A stretch of 64,000 bases of DNA from Streptomyces kanamyceticus. GTDB lineage: Bacteria; Actinomycetota; Actinomycetes; Streptomycetales; Streptomycetaceae. Positions 28,344 to 37,307 of the stretch are shown here, piece after piece; position 1 is the stretch's first letter, and each line of letters starts with the position of its first letter. Location of the stretch: assembly GCF_008704495.1 (NCBI RefSeq), contig NZ_CP023699.1:9114001-9178000 (forward strand), read 5' to 3'. The translations under genes and the position numbers were made by a program. Below the pieces are notes generated by a model, which did no database searches, was not told where the DNA came from, and was given only the letters and a program-made list of their open reading frames with translations.

Positions 28344-29561
28344 ATGACGAGCTGCCGTATTTGTGGCGGCCGACTTCACGAGTTCGGTGATTTCGGCACG
28401 CAGCCGCTGTCCAGCGGGTTCCTCGAACCCGACTACATCGGGGACGAGTACTTCTTCCGGCTCGCACTGGGCGTATGCGCCTCGTGCGGCATGGTCCAAC
28501 TCATGGAGGAGGTACCGCGGCATCTGATGTTCAACGGGCACTACCCGTATCTGTCGTCAGGGTCCTCGGTCATGAGGAAGCACTTCGAGCAGACCGCCCA
28601 GTACTTCCTGAAGACGGAGCTGACGTCCCCCGACTCCTTCGCGGTCGAACTCGGCTGCAACGACGGCATCATGCTCAAGGCCCTCGCCGAGGCGGGCGTA
28701 CGGCACCTGGGCGTGGAGCCGTCCGAGAGCGTCGCCGACATCGCCCGCAGGCTCGGCATCCGCGTGACGACCGAGTTCTTCCAGGAATCCACCGCCACCG
28801 AGATCCGCGAGGCCGAGGGCCCGGCCCAGCTGATCTACGCGGCGAACACCATCTGCCACATCCCGTACATGGACTCGATCTTCCGCGGCGTCGACGCCCT
28901 GCTCGCCCCGGACGGCGTCTTCGTCTTCGAGGACCCCTACCTCGCCGACATCGTCGAGAAGACCTCCTACGACCAGATCTACGACGAGCACTACTACTTC
29001 TTCAGCGTCACCTCCGTGGCGGCGATGGCCGAACGGTTCGGCTTCGAGCTGGTCAACGCCGAACGCCTGGAGGTCCACGGCGGCGAGGTCCGCTACACGA
29101 TCGCCCGAAAGGGCCGCCGCACTCCCGACCCTTCGGTCGCGGAGCTGCTCGCCGAGGAGAAGGCGAAGCGGCTCACCCGGCTGGACACGCTGAAGGCGTT
29201 CTTCGGGCAGGTCGAGCGCTCCCGCGACGATCTGGTGAGCCTGCTGAGGAAACTCAGGGCGGAGGGGCGCACGGTCGTCGGATACGGCGCCACCGCCAAG
29301 AGCGCCACCGTGGCCAACTACTGCGGCATCGGCCCCGATCTGGTGTCCTTCGTCTCCGACACCACGCCGAACAAACAGGGGCGCCTCACCCCCGGCTCCC
29401 ACATCCCGGTGCGCCCCCGCGAGGCGTTCGAGAACCCGTATCCCGACTACGCGCTGCTCTTCGCCTGGAACCACTCCGAGGAGATCATCGCGAAGGAGAC
29501 CCGGTTCCGTGAGGCGGGCGGGAAGTGGATCCTCTACGTCCCGCACGTCCGCGTGGTCTGA
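28344..29561 (+). CDS. NDP-hexose C-3 methyltransferase (TylCIII/SnogG2/TcaB9 type)
   Basis: A 405-residue protein starting at ATG 28344. It has the three-part plan of sugar C-methyltransferases: an N-terminal zinc-binding domain with CRICGG and CASCGM pairs, a central SAM domain (VELGCNDGIMLKAL) and a C-terminal domain with GYGATAKSATVANYCG. It adds a methyl branch to C-3 of a 3-keto- or 4-keto-deoxyhexose, as in nogalose, mycarose, kijanose and evernitrose. With the aminotransferase and nitrososynthase-like gene it supports a 3-C-methyl-3-amino/nitro sugar. It is divergent from the N-methyltransferase and convergent with the SARP gene. Confidence 0.9.
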   Translation: MTSCRICGGRLHEFGDFGTQPLSSGFLEPDYIGDEYFFRLALGVCASCGMVQLMEEVPRHLMFNGHYPYLSSGSSVMRKHFEQTAQYFLKTELTSPDSFAVELGCNDGIMLKALAEAGVRHLGVEPSESVADIARRLGIRVTTEFFQESTATEIREAEGPAQLIYAANTICHIPYMDSIFRGVDALLAPDGVFVFEDPYLADIVEKTSYDQIYDEHYYFFSVTSVAAMAERFGFELVNAERLEVHGGEVRYTIARKGRRTPDPSVAELLAEEKAKRLTRLDTLKAFFGQVERSRDDLVSLLRKLRAEGRTVVGYGATAKSATVANYCGIGPDLVSFVSDTTPNKQGRLTPGSHIPVRPREAFENPYPDYALLFAWNHSEEIIAKETRFREAGGKWILYVPHVRVV

Positions 29562-29579
29562 GTGGTCTGAGTGGTCTGA
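29553..29579. repeat. Three perfect 9-bp tandem repeats over the C-methyltransferase stop codon
   Basis: GTGGTCTGA is repeated at 29553, 29562 and 29571. The first copy holds the natural stop codon (TGA 29559-29561), so each further copy adds an in-frame stop. Confidence 0.85.
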
Positions 29580-29596
29580 GTGCAAGGTCAGTACGG

Positions 29597-29650
29597 GCAC
29601 GAGCACGCGCACGGGCAGGGATCGCTCCCTCTCCGTGCGCGTGCTCGTGC
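29597..29650. terminator. Strong bidirectional hairpin terminator
   Basis: An 18-bp perfect inverted repeat (29597-29614 with 29633-29650) with a further AGGGA/TCCCT inner stem, between the convergent C-methyltransferase and SARP genes. Confidence 0.9.
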
Positions 29651-29670
29651 GGGTCGAAGCGTCCCGCGGG

Positions 29671-31818
29671 TCAGAACACGCTGACGTATCCGCTGCCCTG
29701 CTGGGCATGGCCCTCGACGAGGGCGGATCGCAGGTGTCCGTGCCGCTCGGGGAGCCCTCCGCGCTGCTCCCCGATCCCGCCGCGCGGGTGCGGGGCGAGT
29801 GTGGCGTCGAGCCGCGACCGGGCGTACTTCCAGGTCAGCGGAGGGTAGGCGAAGTGGGCGTCGTGGTGGTCGTAGCGGACGATCCGGATGAGGTAGCAGT
29901 TGACGAAGCTGTTGAGCACGAGCTCCACCCTGGGCAGCTCCCAGCCCAGGAGCCGGGCCGCGGCGTCCGCGGTGAACGCCTCGGCGGGGAGCATGGTGAG
30001 CAGCCGGAACACGGCCTGCTCGTCGCGGGTGAGCCGTCCGTACGCCGTGTCGAACCCGGCCTTCACGTCGAGATCGCCGAGCCGCAGCTCGGCCAGGAAG
30101 TCCCGGGAGCGGGCGAGTTGGTCGGCGACGCGGGTCAGCGGCAGACCCGGCATGGCGGCGAGCCGACCCCCGATGCACCGCAGCGCGAGCGGCAGTCCGT
30201 CGCCCAGCGCCACCAGCCGGTCGGCGGCCTCCGGCTCCTTCTCCAGGCGCTGCCGCCCGATCAGGGAGGCCAGCAGGTCGAGGCCCTGCGGGCAGGCGAG
30301 CGCGTCGAGGTCGACGTGCTGCGCCCCGGCCAGACCGGGCAGCCGCTGCCGACTGGTCAGGATCACGGCGCACTGGGCGCCGCCCGGCAGCAGCGGGCGC
30401 ACGTCCGCGGACGACGAGGCGTCGTCGAGGACGAGCAGCAGACGCCGGGAGGCCGTCGTCGACCGAAGCAACTTGCTGCGCTCCTCCAGGCCCTCGGGGA
30501 TCAGGCTGTCCGGCACCCCCAGGGAGTGCAGGAATTCGTGGAGGACCTCCCTGATGTCCCTGGGGGCGGCCGAGGATCCGTTCAGGTGGACGTGGAGCTG
30601 ACCGTCCTGGAACCGGTGGCGCAGTTGGTGGGCCAGATGGACCGCGAGGGCGGTCTTGCCCACCCCGGGCATCCCCGCGATCACCGCGACCCGGCTCGCC
30701 GTGCCGTGCGGCTCGGCAGGGGTCAGATGCGCGCCGAGCCGCTCGACGAGACCGGTGCGTCCGGTGAAGTCGGCGACATCGGCCGGGAGTTCGGCGGGGA
30801 CGGTGAGCTGCGGGGTCCCGTTGCCTTCGGCCGCCCCGGGGGTCGGTGCGGACCGGTCGGCGGGCTCGGGTGCGGGCTCCGGCTCCTGGCCGGGGGAGCG
30901 GGGCGGGGCGGTGTCGGTGTGCCGGGCTCCGTTGCCGGGGGAGGCGCCGGGGTTTCGCTCGGTCGCGGGGCGCTCGGGCGGGTGGTGTTCGGCCGTGTGC
31001 CGCTCGGCCGCATGGCGCGCGGCGCCCGACGAGGGGGCGAGCCGGACGGTCTGCCGGGCTTCCAGCGGCGGACCGATGGGGGCGTCCGCGAGCAGCGCCT
31101 GGTGGAGCTGACGCAGTTCCTCACCGGGTTCGAGGCCCAGGTCCTCGATCATGTTGCGTCTTAGTAGCCGGAAGATCTCCAGCGCCTCGTGCCGCCGTCC
31201 CGACCGGTGCAGCGCGATCATCAGGGACGCGTGCAGGTGCTCGTGCAGGGGGTGGGTGAGCACGAGGGATTTCAGCTCGCTCACCAATTCGCGGTGGTGG
31301 CCGAGCCTGAGGTCGGCCTCTATGCGCAACTCCAGGGTGCGGGACCTGAATTCCTCGAGCCGGGTGGCGTACGAGGAGAGGAGTCCGCCTTGGTCCACAT
31401 CGACCAGGGCCGGTGCCCGCCAGGCGGCGAGAGCCTCGGTCAGGATCTCGAGGGCGCGGGTCGGATTTCCGTTCTCCAGCGAAGCCTGTCCTTCGCTCGC
31501 CGCGTGCTCGACCCGGTGCAGATCGATGGAGGTGTTGGGGATTTCGAGCACGTAGCCGCCGGGGCGCGTGTGGAGAAGTTCCTTGCCGCCGTGGAGCATC
31601 AGGATCTTGCGGAGCTTGTACACGTACGTCTGGAGGGTGGTGAGCGCGCTGACTGGCGGGCCGCCCTCCCACAATTCATCGATTAATTCGGTCGTCTGCA
31701 CCACTGCGTTTCGCCGCATTATCAAGAGTGCGATGACTTGCCGGGGCTTGGGCGCGGTCGGCGCCACGTTCCGCCCTTCGTCGAGCATTTCTAAAGGTCC
31801 GAGAACACGGAATTCCAT
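29671..31818 (-). CDS. SARP-family regulator with NB-ARC ATPase domain, likely pathway activator
   Basis: A 715-residue regulator of the AfsR/DnrI family. Order of domains: winged-helix DNA-binding domain (about 1-95), bacterial transcriptional activation domain (about 98-245), a long Pro/Ala/Arg-rich linker (about 255-345), then an NB-ARC NTPase domain with P-loop GMPGVGKTA (near residue 384). There is no clear long TPR tail, so it is between small SARPs and full-length AfsR in size. Leu45 is encoded by TTA, which makes translation depend on bldA tRNA. SARPs activate antibiotic clusters by binding direct repeats; matching repeats lie upstream of this gene and near other cluster promoters. 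Confidence 0.92.
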   Translation of the reverse strand: MEFRVLGPLEMLDEGRNVAPTAPKPRQVIALLIMRRNAVVQTTELIDELWEGGPPVSALTTLQTYVYKLRKILMLHGGKELLHTRPGGYVLEIPNTSIDLHRVEHAASEGQASLENGNPTRALEILTEALAAWRAPALVDVDQGGLLSSYATRLEEFRSRTLELRIEADLRLGHHRELVSELKSLVLTHPLHEHLHASLMIALHRSGRRHEALEIFRLLRRNMIEDLGLEPGEELRQLHQALLADAPIGPPLEARQTVRLAPSSGAARHAAERHTAEHHPPERPATERNPGASPGNGARHTDTAPPRSPGQEPEPAPEPADRSAPTPGAAEGNGTPQLTVPAELPADVADFTGRTGLVERLGAHLTPAEPHGTASRVAVIAGMPGVGKTALAVHLAHQLRHRFQDGQLHVHLNGSSAAPRDIREVLHEFLHSLGVPDSLIPEGLEERSKLLRSTTASRRLLLVLDDASSSADVRPLLPGGAQCAVILTSRQRLPGLAGAQHVDLDALACPQGLDLLASLIGRQRLEKEPEAADRLVALGDGLPLALRCIGGRLAAMPGLPLTRVADQLARSRDFLAELRLGDLDVKAGFDTAYGRLTRDEQAVFRLLTMLPAEAFTADAAARLLGWELPRVELVLNSFVNCYLIRIVRYDHHDAHFAYPPLTWKYARSRLDATLAPHPRGGIGEQRGGLPERHGHLRSALVEGHAQQGSGYVSVF
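31684..31686 (-). other. Rare TTA leucine codon in the SARP gene
   Basis: Minus-strand codon TTA for Leu45 (in the TTELIDELW segment). TTA is read only by the bldA tRNA in Streptomyces, which ties expression of the regulator to development. Confidence 0.9.
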
Positions 31819-31874
31819 GAAGTCCCCCAGTTGCTCAGCCGTTGGATGGAGCTATCGTCGGCAACTAGTTTCCG

Positions 31875-31904
31875 ACCTTATGGTTCCAGTAAAGCGGTTG
31901 TCAA
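31875..31904 (-). promoter_or_regulatory. Sigma-70-type promoter of the SARP gene
   Basis: On the minus strand TTGACA (31904-31899) and TAAGGT (31880-31875) are separated by 18 bases, giving a predicted leader of about 50 bases. This A/T-richer stretch stands out from its surroundings. Confidence 0.65.
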
Positions 31905-31920
31905 TGGTTTCCTAAGGTAA

Positions 31921-31942
31921 GGTCAACAGATGGTAAACAGGT
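31921..31942 (-). promoter_or_regulatory. SARP-like heptamer direct repeats upstream of the SARP promoter
   Basis: On the minus strand CTGTTTA, 4 bases, CTGTTGA: two heptamers in an 11-bp period, the arrangement bound by SARPs and AfsR. They lie about 17 bases before the -35 box, suggesting control by AfsR, another SARP or autoregulation. Confidence 0.55.
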
Positions 31943-32012
31943 GGACGTGAGGGGGCCCACCCGTTTTCTTACTGATTGACCTATGTAGGCGGGAGATGAG
32001 GTCGGGGAGGCG

Positions 32013-33320
32013 TCACCGTCGAAATTCCGCCGAGAGGCGTTCCAGGCCGGGGACGATGTCGGCCGGGGCGGGCGTGGCCAGCGTCTCGGCGCGAATCCTG
32101 GCCGTCCCCGCCGCGAATGACGGCTCCTCGAGCACCCGCCGCACCAGCGCGCGGAGTTCGTCGGCCGTGAAGCACCGCGGATCCGCCACCGCGAGCCCGG
32201 CGCCCGCCGCGACGAGACGTTCGGCCTTGCGGGCGGCGTCCCAGAGCGGATCGGGGACCAGGACCTGCGGAACCCCGTGGTGCAGGGCGGTGTGCATCGT
32301 CCCCGCACCGGCATGGCTGATCACCACGGCGCAGGACGGCAGCAGGGCGTCCAGCGGAACGAATCCCACCGCGCGCACGTTGGGCGGTAACTCCACGCCC
32401 AGGGAGCCCACTTGGTCCTCGTCGAGCGTGGCGATCACCTCGACGTCCAGTTCGGCGACCGCGGTGAGGATGTCACCGACGGACGCCCGGTGCGCGCCGA
32501 ACACCTCCTGCTGGGACACGCCCAGCGTCACACAGACCCGCGGTTTGGCCGGTCGCTCGTGGACCCACGGGGGGATGACGGAAGGACCGTTGTACGGCAC
32601 GTACCGCACCGGCACCCGCGGGCCCGGCACCGGGAGCGCCAGCGAGGTCGGCATCGGGTCGAGGGTCCACTGACCGACCAGCGCCTCCTCGGAGAAGGCG
32701 CAGTCATACGTGTCGAGCGTCCAGCCCAGCCAGTCGGCCAGCGGATCGTCCCGCAGCAGCGGATGCCGGGCCGCGAGGGCCTCCCGGTAGTGCAGGCGCA
32801 GCCACCCGATCAGATCCAGGCCGAACAGCAGCCGGGCGTGGGCGGCGCCGCAGGCCATGGCGGCGACCGGGCCCGCGAAGGTCATCGTGTCCCACACGAC
32901 CAGGTCCGGCCGCCACCAGCGGGCGAACCGCACCAGGTCGTCGATCATGCCCGGATCGGACTGGGAGGGGAACGCCCCCTGGGCCAGCATGAGTTGCTTG
33001 GCGTGCATGTCCGGGTAGGTCATCCGCTCGGGGCGGGTCTCGCTGATGTCGGTGAGCGCCAGGTAGTCGAGCGTCTCGGGGCCGTCCATGCCGGACTCCA
33101 GCGCGTCGGCCCTGCGCTCGTCCAGTTCCTGGACGAGCGCCTCCTGGGCCAGCGGCGCGCCGACAGGGACGGCCGTCAGACCGGCCCTGCGGATGTGTTC
33201 CACCGCGTCGGGCTGGCTGGTCATCCGTACCTCGTGCCCGGCCGCGCGCAGCGCCCACGCCAGCGGGACCTGGGTGTGGACGTGGGTCGCGGCGGCGAGC
33301 GTGGTGAACAGGACGCGCAT
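32013..33320 (-). CDS. Glycosyltransferase GT1 (activator-dependent anthracycline type)
   Basis: A 435-residue GT-B (GT1 family) enzyme. The N-terminal acceptor domain opens with MRVLFTTLAAATHVHTQVPL; the C-terminal donor domain has FVPLDALLPSCAVVISHAGAGT with HHGVPQVLVP, the NDP-sugar-binding motif. Length and the VRYVPYNG segment match the DnrS/AknS/SnogE group, which uses a P450-like partner. It is one of five close paralogues here. It is transcribed with the downstream-lying aromatase and ketoreductase genes as KR, aromatase, GT1. Its sugar and acceptor cannot be assigned from sequence. Confidence 0.9.
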   Translation of the reverse strand: MRVLFTTLAAATHVHTQVPLAWALRAAGHEVRMTSQPDAVEHIRRAGLTAVPVGAPLAQEALVQELDERRADALESGMDGPETLDYLALTDISETRPERMTYPDMHAKQLMLAQGAFPSQSDPGMIDDLVRFARWWRPDLVVWDTMTFAGPVAAMACGAAHARLLFGLDLIGWLRLHYREALAARHPLLRDDPLADWLGWTLDTYDCAFSEEALVGQWTLDPMPTSLALPVPGPRVPVRYVPYNGPSVIPPWVHERPAKPRVCVTLGVSQQEVFGAHRASVGDILTAVAELDVEVIATLDEDQVGSLGVELPPNVRAVGFVPLDALLPSCAVVISHAGAGTMHTALHHGVPQVLVPDPLWDAARKAERLVAAGAGLAVADPRCFTADELRALVRRVLEEPSFAAGTARIRAETLATPAPADIVPGLERLSAEFRR

Positions 33321-33343
33321 GGCAGGGCCTTCCGGTTCGGCGG

Positions 33344-34294
33344 TCAGCCGCGTGCGACGCCCTCGGCGTGCTCCTTGGCGTGCAGCATGGTGACGGTGCT
33401 GTTGCGGCCCAGCGCGTCGCGCACGAAGGCACGGGCCTCGGCGACACCGGCGTCCGCGCCGAGGACCCCGGCTATCGCACCGGGGTTGACGACGACGGTG
33501 TGCGTGCTGGTGACCACCGTGTCCGTGCCGTCCTCCCGGACGGTCCACTCGCCGGTGTGCGCGGACATCAGCGCGGGTGTGCGCAGCTGCTTGTAGACGA
33601 TCCGGTCGTACGGGAAGCAGACCCGCACCGACTCGGTGGTGTGCGTCGACCCGTCCGCCGTCCTGGTGTCCATCTCCAGCGTCTGCAACCCGGGTGTGTC
33701 CTCGGTGAGTTCGGCCCGGGCGACATGGGGCAGCCGCCGGGGCCATGCGTCCGCCCGGTCGAGGAAGTCGTACACGTCCTTGGCCGCGCCCGCCACCCGT
33801 ACCGTGTCCGAGAACGTCAGCAGCAGATCGGCCCGCCGCTCGCGCTGCTCCGCCGCGTCGCGCAGGGCCGCCAGCTCCTTGCCGCTGTTGCGGTCCACCG
33901 CCTGCCGGATCCACTCCGTGGCCGCGGGATCGTCGTCCACCGCGCGGAAGTCGTGCAGCAGGCGCACCAGGGTCCCGCCCGCGGGCAGCGGCTCGATCAC
34001 CCACTCGCCGCCCATCGCGGCCACCGGCGGCTGGGAGACCTCCTGACGGAAGCGCACCCGCAGACCATCGAGGTCCAGTTCACGGCGCGACGTCCAGCCC
34101 TTCGCCGTGCCGTTGGCGGTCGCCCAGAGACGGATCCGCTCGGTGTTCCCGCTCCGTTCGAGCTGCTCCGCGTGCACCGTGGGCGGGAAGGTCACGGGCC
34201 ACCGGCCCACGTTCTCGATCAGCTCGAACACCACGTCGGCGGCGGCCGCCACCGTGATCGTGTGCTCGGTCTCGTGCGTCACCGGCTGTGTCAT
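33344..34294 (-). CDS. Didomain aromatase/cyclase (DpsF/AknE1/ActVII type)
   Basis: A 316-residue protein with two START/Bet v1-like polyketide cyclase domains (about 1-150 and 155-316). Repeated features are VFELIENVGRWP and VYDFLDRADAWPRR in the two halves, with conserved LPHVARAEL. In anthracycline pathways this didomain enzyme aromatises the first ring after C-9 reduction. It lies between the ketoreductase and GT1 on the same strand with gaps of 62 and 23 bases. The start ATG at 34294 is in frame; the neighbouring ATG at 34299 runs into a stop. Confidence 0.92.
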   Translation of the reverse strand: MTQPVTHETEHTITVAAAADVVFELIENVGRWPVTFPPTVHAEQLERSGNTERIRLWATANGTAKGWTSRRELDLDGLRVRFRQEVSQPPVAAMGGEWVIEPLPAGGTLVRLLHDFRAVDDDPAATEWIRQAVDRNSGKELAALRDAAEQRERRADLLLTFSDTVRVAGAAKDVYDFLDRADAWPRRLPHVARAELTEDTPGLQTLEMDTRTADGSTHTTESVRVCFPYDRIVYKQLRTPALMSAHTGEWTVREDGTDTVVTSTHTVVVNPGAIAGVLGADAGVAEARAFVRDALGRNSTVTMLHAKEHAEGVARG

Positions 34295-34356
34295 GTCATG
34301 GTCTCCGTCTCCCTCGGTCCGCACGGGGTAATCGCCGAGCGCAGTAACCGTCCAGC

Positions 34357-35142
34357 TCAGTAATTGCCGAGCCCGCCACAGACGTTGAGCGCCTGCGCGG
34401 TGATCGACGCCGCCGTGTCCGTGACCAGATAGCCGACCAGGCCCGCCACCTCCCGCGGTGTGGAGTACCGCCCCAGCGGGATCTTCGCCTCGAACTTGTT
34501 CAGGACCTCGTCCTCGGACGTCTCCCAGAACGCCGCGTACCCCTGCCGCACGCGCTGAGCCATCGGCGTCTCGACGTAGCCGGGACAGACGGCGTTCACC
34601 GTCACGCCCGACTTGGCGAGCTCGAGCCCCAGCGCCTTGGTGAAGCCGACGACCCCGTGCTTGGAGGCGGAGTAGGGCGCCCCGAACATCACGCCCTGCT
34701 TGCCGCCGGTGGAGGCGATGTTGATGATCCGCCCGTCGGCGCGCTCCAGCATGCCGCCCTCGGTGAGTACCGCCCGCGTCATCCGGAAGACACCGTCGAG
34801 ATTGGTCTCCATCACCTCGCGCCACAGCTCGTCCGTGATCTCGGCGGTGGTGCCGCCGCCGCTGCGGCCCGCGTTGTTCACCAGGACGCCCAGCGGCCCG
34901 TACCGCTCCACCGCGGCCTTCACGAAGGCGTCGATCTCCTCCGTGGAGCGGACGTCGCAGGTCCGCCCGTCGACGTCGTACCCCTCCTCGCGCAGCCGCC
35001 GCACCGTCGCCTCGACGTTGTCCTTGTCGCGGGCGCAGAGGAACACCTGGTGGCCGCGCTCGGCCAGCAAGGTCGCCACCGCCTCGCCTATTCCGCTGGT
35101 CGCACCCGTCACCACGGCCACGCCCAGATCTTGGTTCGTCAT
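34357..35142 (-). CDS. Polyketide C-9 ketoreductase (ActIII/DpsE/SnoaD type)
   Basis: A 261-residue classical SDR. The NADPH-binding motif is TGATSGIGEA, the NNAG motif is NNAGRSGGG, and the catalytic Tyr/Lys lie in PYSASKHGVVG. The region PGYVETPMAQRVR matches polyketide ketoreductases of the ActIII group, which reduce the carbonyl nine carbons from the carboxyl end of the bound chain. It is the first gene of a minus-strand unit with the aromatase and GT1 and is divergent from the O-methyltransferase-like operon. Confidence 0.93.
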   Translation of the reverse strand: MTNQDLGVAVVTGATSGIGEAVATLLAERGHQVFLCARDKDNVEATVRRLREEGYDVDGRTCDVRSTEEIDAFVKAAVERYGPLGVLVNNAGRSGGGTTAEITDELWREVMETNLDGVFRMTRAVLTEGGMLERADGRIINIASTGGKQGVMFGAPYSASKHGVVGFTKALGLELAKSGVTVNAVCPGYVETPMAQRVRQGYAAFWETSEDEVLNKFEAKIPLGRYSTPREVAGLVGYLVTDTAASITAQALNVCGGLGNY

Positions 35143-35334
35143 GCCTTCCCCTCGCCAGAGTTCCGGCGGCCCACGCTGCCAGCGGGCGCTCGCAGCACAC
35201 TGGACAGGGGCGAATGCGCCGTTCCACGCTCGCCCACCGAAGGTCGAGAGGCCTGCGAGAGCGAGGGCACACACTCACCGGGCAACGGCCGTGAGCAAGC
35301 GCCGGCCGGCGACCGACTCCGGGAGAAGCCCCAC

Positions 35335-36396
35335 GTGACGAGTTCCAGCAGGCAGCACGACGGAACCCCCATGGACGCCCTGATCAGCATGTGCGACCTG
35401 GTGACCCCCATGGCGCTGCGGGTCGCGGCCACGCTGCGGCTGACCGACCACATGCTGTCCGGCGCCACCACGGCCGACGCCCTGGCCGGGGCCACGGGCA
35501 GCGACAGCGGCGCACTGCACCGCCTCGTCCGCCACCTCGCCGCCGTCGGGGTGTACCGGGAGGGCGAACCAGGCACGTTCGCCCCCACCGACGTCGGGCT
35601 GCTGCTCGCCGACGACCATCCCGTCCAGCAGCGGCACTGGCTGGCCCTCGACGAGCCGATCGGCCGCGCCGACCTCGCCTTCACACAGCTCCTGGAGGCA
35701 GTGCGGACGGGCCGCCCCACCTATGAGGCGCTGTACGGACGCCCGTTCTGGGACGACCTGTCGGCCGAGCCCGAACTCGGTGAGTCCTTCGACCGGCTGA
35801 TGGCCACGGAGGAGGAGGCCGTCCACGCCGCGCCCGTCGCCGCGTACGACTGGAGTGGCGTGCGCCACGTCCTCGACGTCGGCGGCGCCCCCGGCGGCTT
35901 CCTGCAGTCGGTCGTCCGCCACGCACCCCACGTACGCGGCACCGTGCTCGACCTGCCGGGACCGGCCGACCGCACCCGCGGGCGGCTCACCGCGATGGAC
36001 CCCAACGCGCCCATCGACGTCGTCGGCGCCGACTTCTTCGACGAACTGCCGGTCAGGGCCGACCTGGTGCTGCTCTCCATGGTCCTGCTGAACTGGCAGG
36101 ACGACGATGCCCGGCGCATCCTGCTGCGGTGCAGAGAAGCCCTGGAGCCCGGCGGCCGCATCCTGCTGCGCGAACGTGCCGAACCCCAGAAGGACGCGAC
36201 GGTCTCCACCTCCGACCGCTACTTCAGCGTGCTGGACATGCGCATGCTGGTGTTCCTCGGCGGCAGGGTGCGCACCGAGGAGGAGTGGACCGCGCTCGCC
36301 GCGTCCGCCGGTCTCGCCGTCACCTCGCTGGTGACGCCCATCAGCTCGCCCGTCGTCCCCTTCGACTTCTGCCTCATCGAAATGAGCCCCGTATGA
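35335..36396 (+). CDS. DnrK/RdmB-like SAM-binding O-methyltransferase or hydroxylase
   Basis: A 353-residue protein of the plant-type O-methyltransferase fold, starting at GTG 35335 behind GGGAGA. It has a dimerisation domain (1-100) and a SAM domain with VLDVGGAPGGF. The C-terminal segment DRYFSVLDMRML and FLGGRVRTEEEW closely resembles DnrK and RdmB. DnrK methylates O-4; RdmB is a 10-hydroxylase acting after ester removal. The glycine loop reads GGAPGG rather than GGGxGG. The next gene is an RdmC-like esterase overlapping by ATGA, as in the DnrP/DnrK and RdmC/RdmB pairs, so C-10 chemistry is plausible. Confidence 0.82.
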   Translation: MTSSSRQHDGTPMDALISMCDLVTPMALRVAATLRLTDHMLSGATTADALAGATGSDSGALHRLVRHLAAVGVYREGEPGTFAPTDVGLLLADDHPVQQRHWLALDEPIGRADLAFTQLLEAVRTGRPTYEALYGRPFWDDLSAEPELGESFDRLMATEEEAVHAAPVAAYDWSGVRHVLDVGGAPGGFLQSVVRHAPHVRGTVLDLPGPADRTRGRLTAMDPNAPIDVVGADFFDELPVRADLVLLSMVLLNWQDDDARRILLRCREALEPGGRILLRERAEPQKDATVSTSDRYFSVLDMRMLVFLGGRVRTEEEWTALAASAGLAVTSLVTPISSPVVPFDFCLIEMSPV

Positions 36397-37307
36397 CCGA
36401 GCGCATCGCGGTGTCCAAGGACGTCGAGCTGTGGAGCGAGGCCCTCGGCGGCCCCGAAGACCCGCCACTGCTCCTGATCGCGGGCGGCAACCAGTCCTCC
36501 CGGGCCTGGCCGCGCGACTTCGTCGACCTGCTGACCGCCGCCGGTCACCGGGTGATCCGCTACGACCAGCGCGACACCGGCCGTTCCACCACCCGCGACT
36601 TCGCCGAACATCCCTACGGGTACGCCGAGTTGACCGAGGACGTCGTCGCCGTCCTGGACGCCCACGACATCCCCGCCGCGCACGTGGTCACCATGTCCAT
36701 GGGGACGATCACGGGCCAGCTCCTCGCCCTCGACCACCCCGGCCGACTGCTCAGCCTGACCCTGATGCTCGGCGGCGGACTCGACGTCGACTTCGACGGG
36801 AACATCGAGCGGCTCTTCAAGTCAGAGCCGTCCGTGGACGGTCTCCCCCTGCCCGGACAGGCCCTGCTCGACGTGCTCGCCCTGATGTCCGAGCCCGTCG
36901 ACGGCGACGACGCCGAGATCGAGCGCCGCGTCGAGCGGTCCCGGATCTTCTCCGGCGACCAAGTGCCCTTCGACCCGGCCGAGTTCCGCCGCTGGGAGCG
37001 GGCAGCCGCCGACCACGCGGGGACGGCCGCCGAACCGACCGCCCACCACGGGCTCGGCTCCCATCCACGGGAACGCGCCACCGAACTCGCCGGGGTCCGC
37101 GTGCCCACCCAGGTCGTCCAGGCCCTGAACGACCCCATCGCCCCGCCCCCGCACGGGCGCCACCTGGCGGAACTGATTCCGGGGGCCTCGCTCGTGGAGA
37201 TTCCCGGCATGGGCCACGCCCTGCCCGGCTCCGTCCACGCCGTGCTCGCCGAGGCGATCACCACCCACGTCCGGGGCGCGAGCCCCCTGCCGCGAGGAGA
37301 GCGATGA
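36393..37307 (+). CDS. RdmC/DnrP-like anthracycline methylesterase
   Basis: A 304-residue alpha/beta hydrolase. The triad falls at Ser102 (TMSMGT), Asp247 (LNDPIAPPP) and His275 (GMGHALP); RdmC, the aclacinomycin 15-methylesterase, uses Ser102, Asp248 and His276, nearly the same numbers. The first residue of the nucleophile elbow is Thr where RdmC has Gly. By family it removes the C-15 methyl ester of the glycosylated aglycone, which leads to C-10 decarboxylation or hydroxylation. It is coupled by overlaps to the RdmB/DnrK-like gene before it and the SnoaL2-like gene after it. Confidence 0.87.
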   Translation: MTERIAVSKDVELWSEALGGPEDPPLLLIAGGNQSSRAWPRDFVDLLTAAGHRVIRYDQRDTGRSTTRDFAEHPYGYAELTEDVVAVLDAHDIPAAHVVTMSMGTITGQLLALDHPGRLLSLTLMLGGGLDVDFDGNIERLFKSEPSVDGLPLPGQALLDVLALMSEPVDGDDAEIERRVERSRIFSGDQVPFDPAEFRRWERAAADHAGTAAEPTAHHGLGSHPRERATELAGVRVPTQVVQALNDPIAPPPHGRHLAELIPGASLVEIPGMGHALPGSVHAVLAEAITTHVRGASPLPRGER

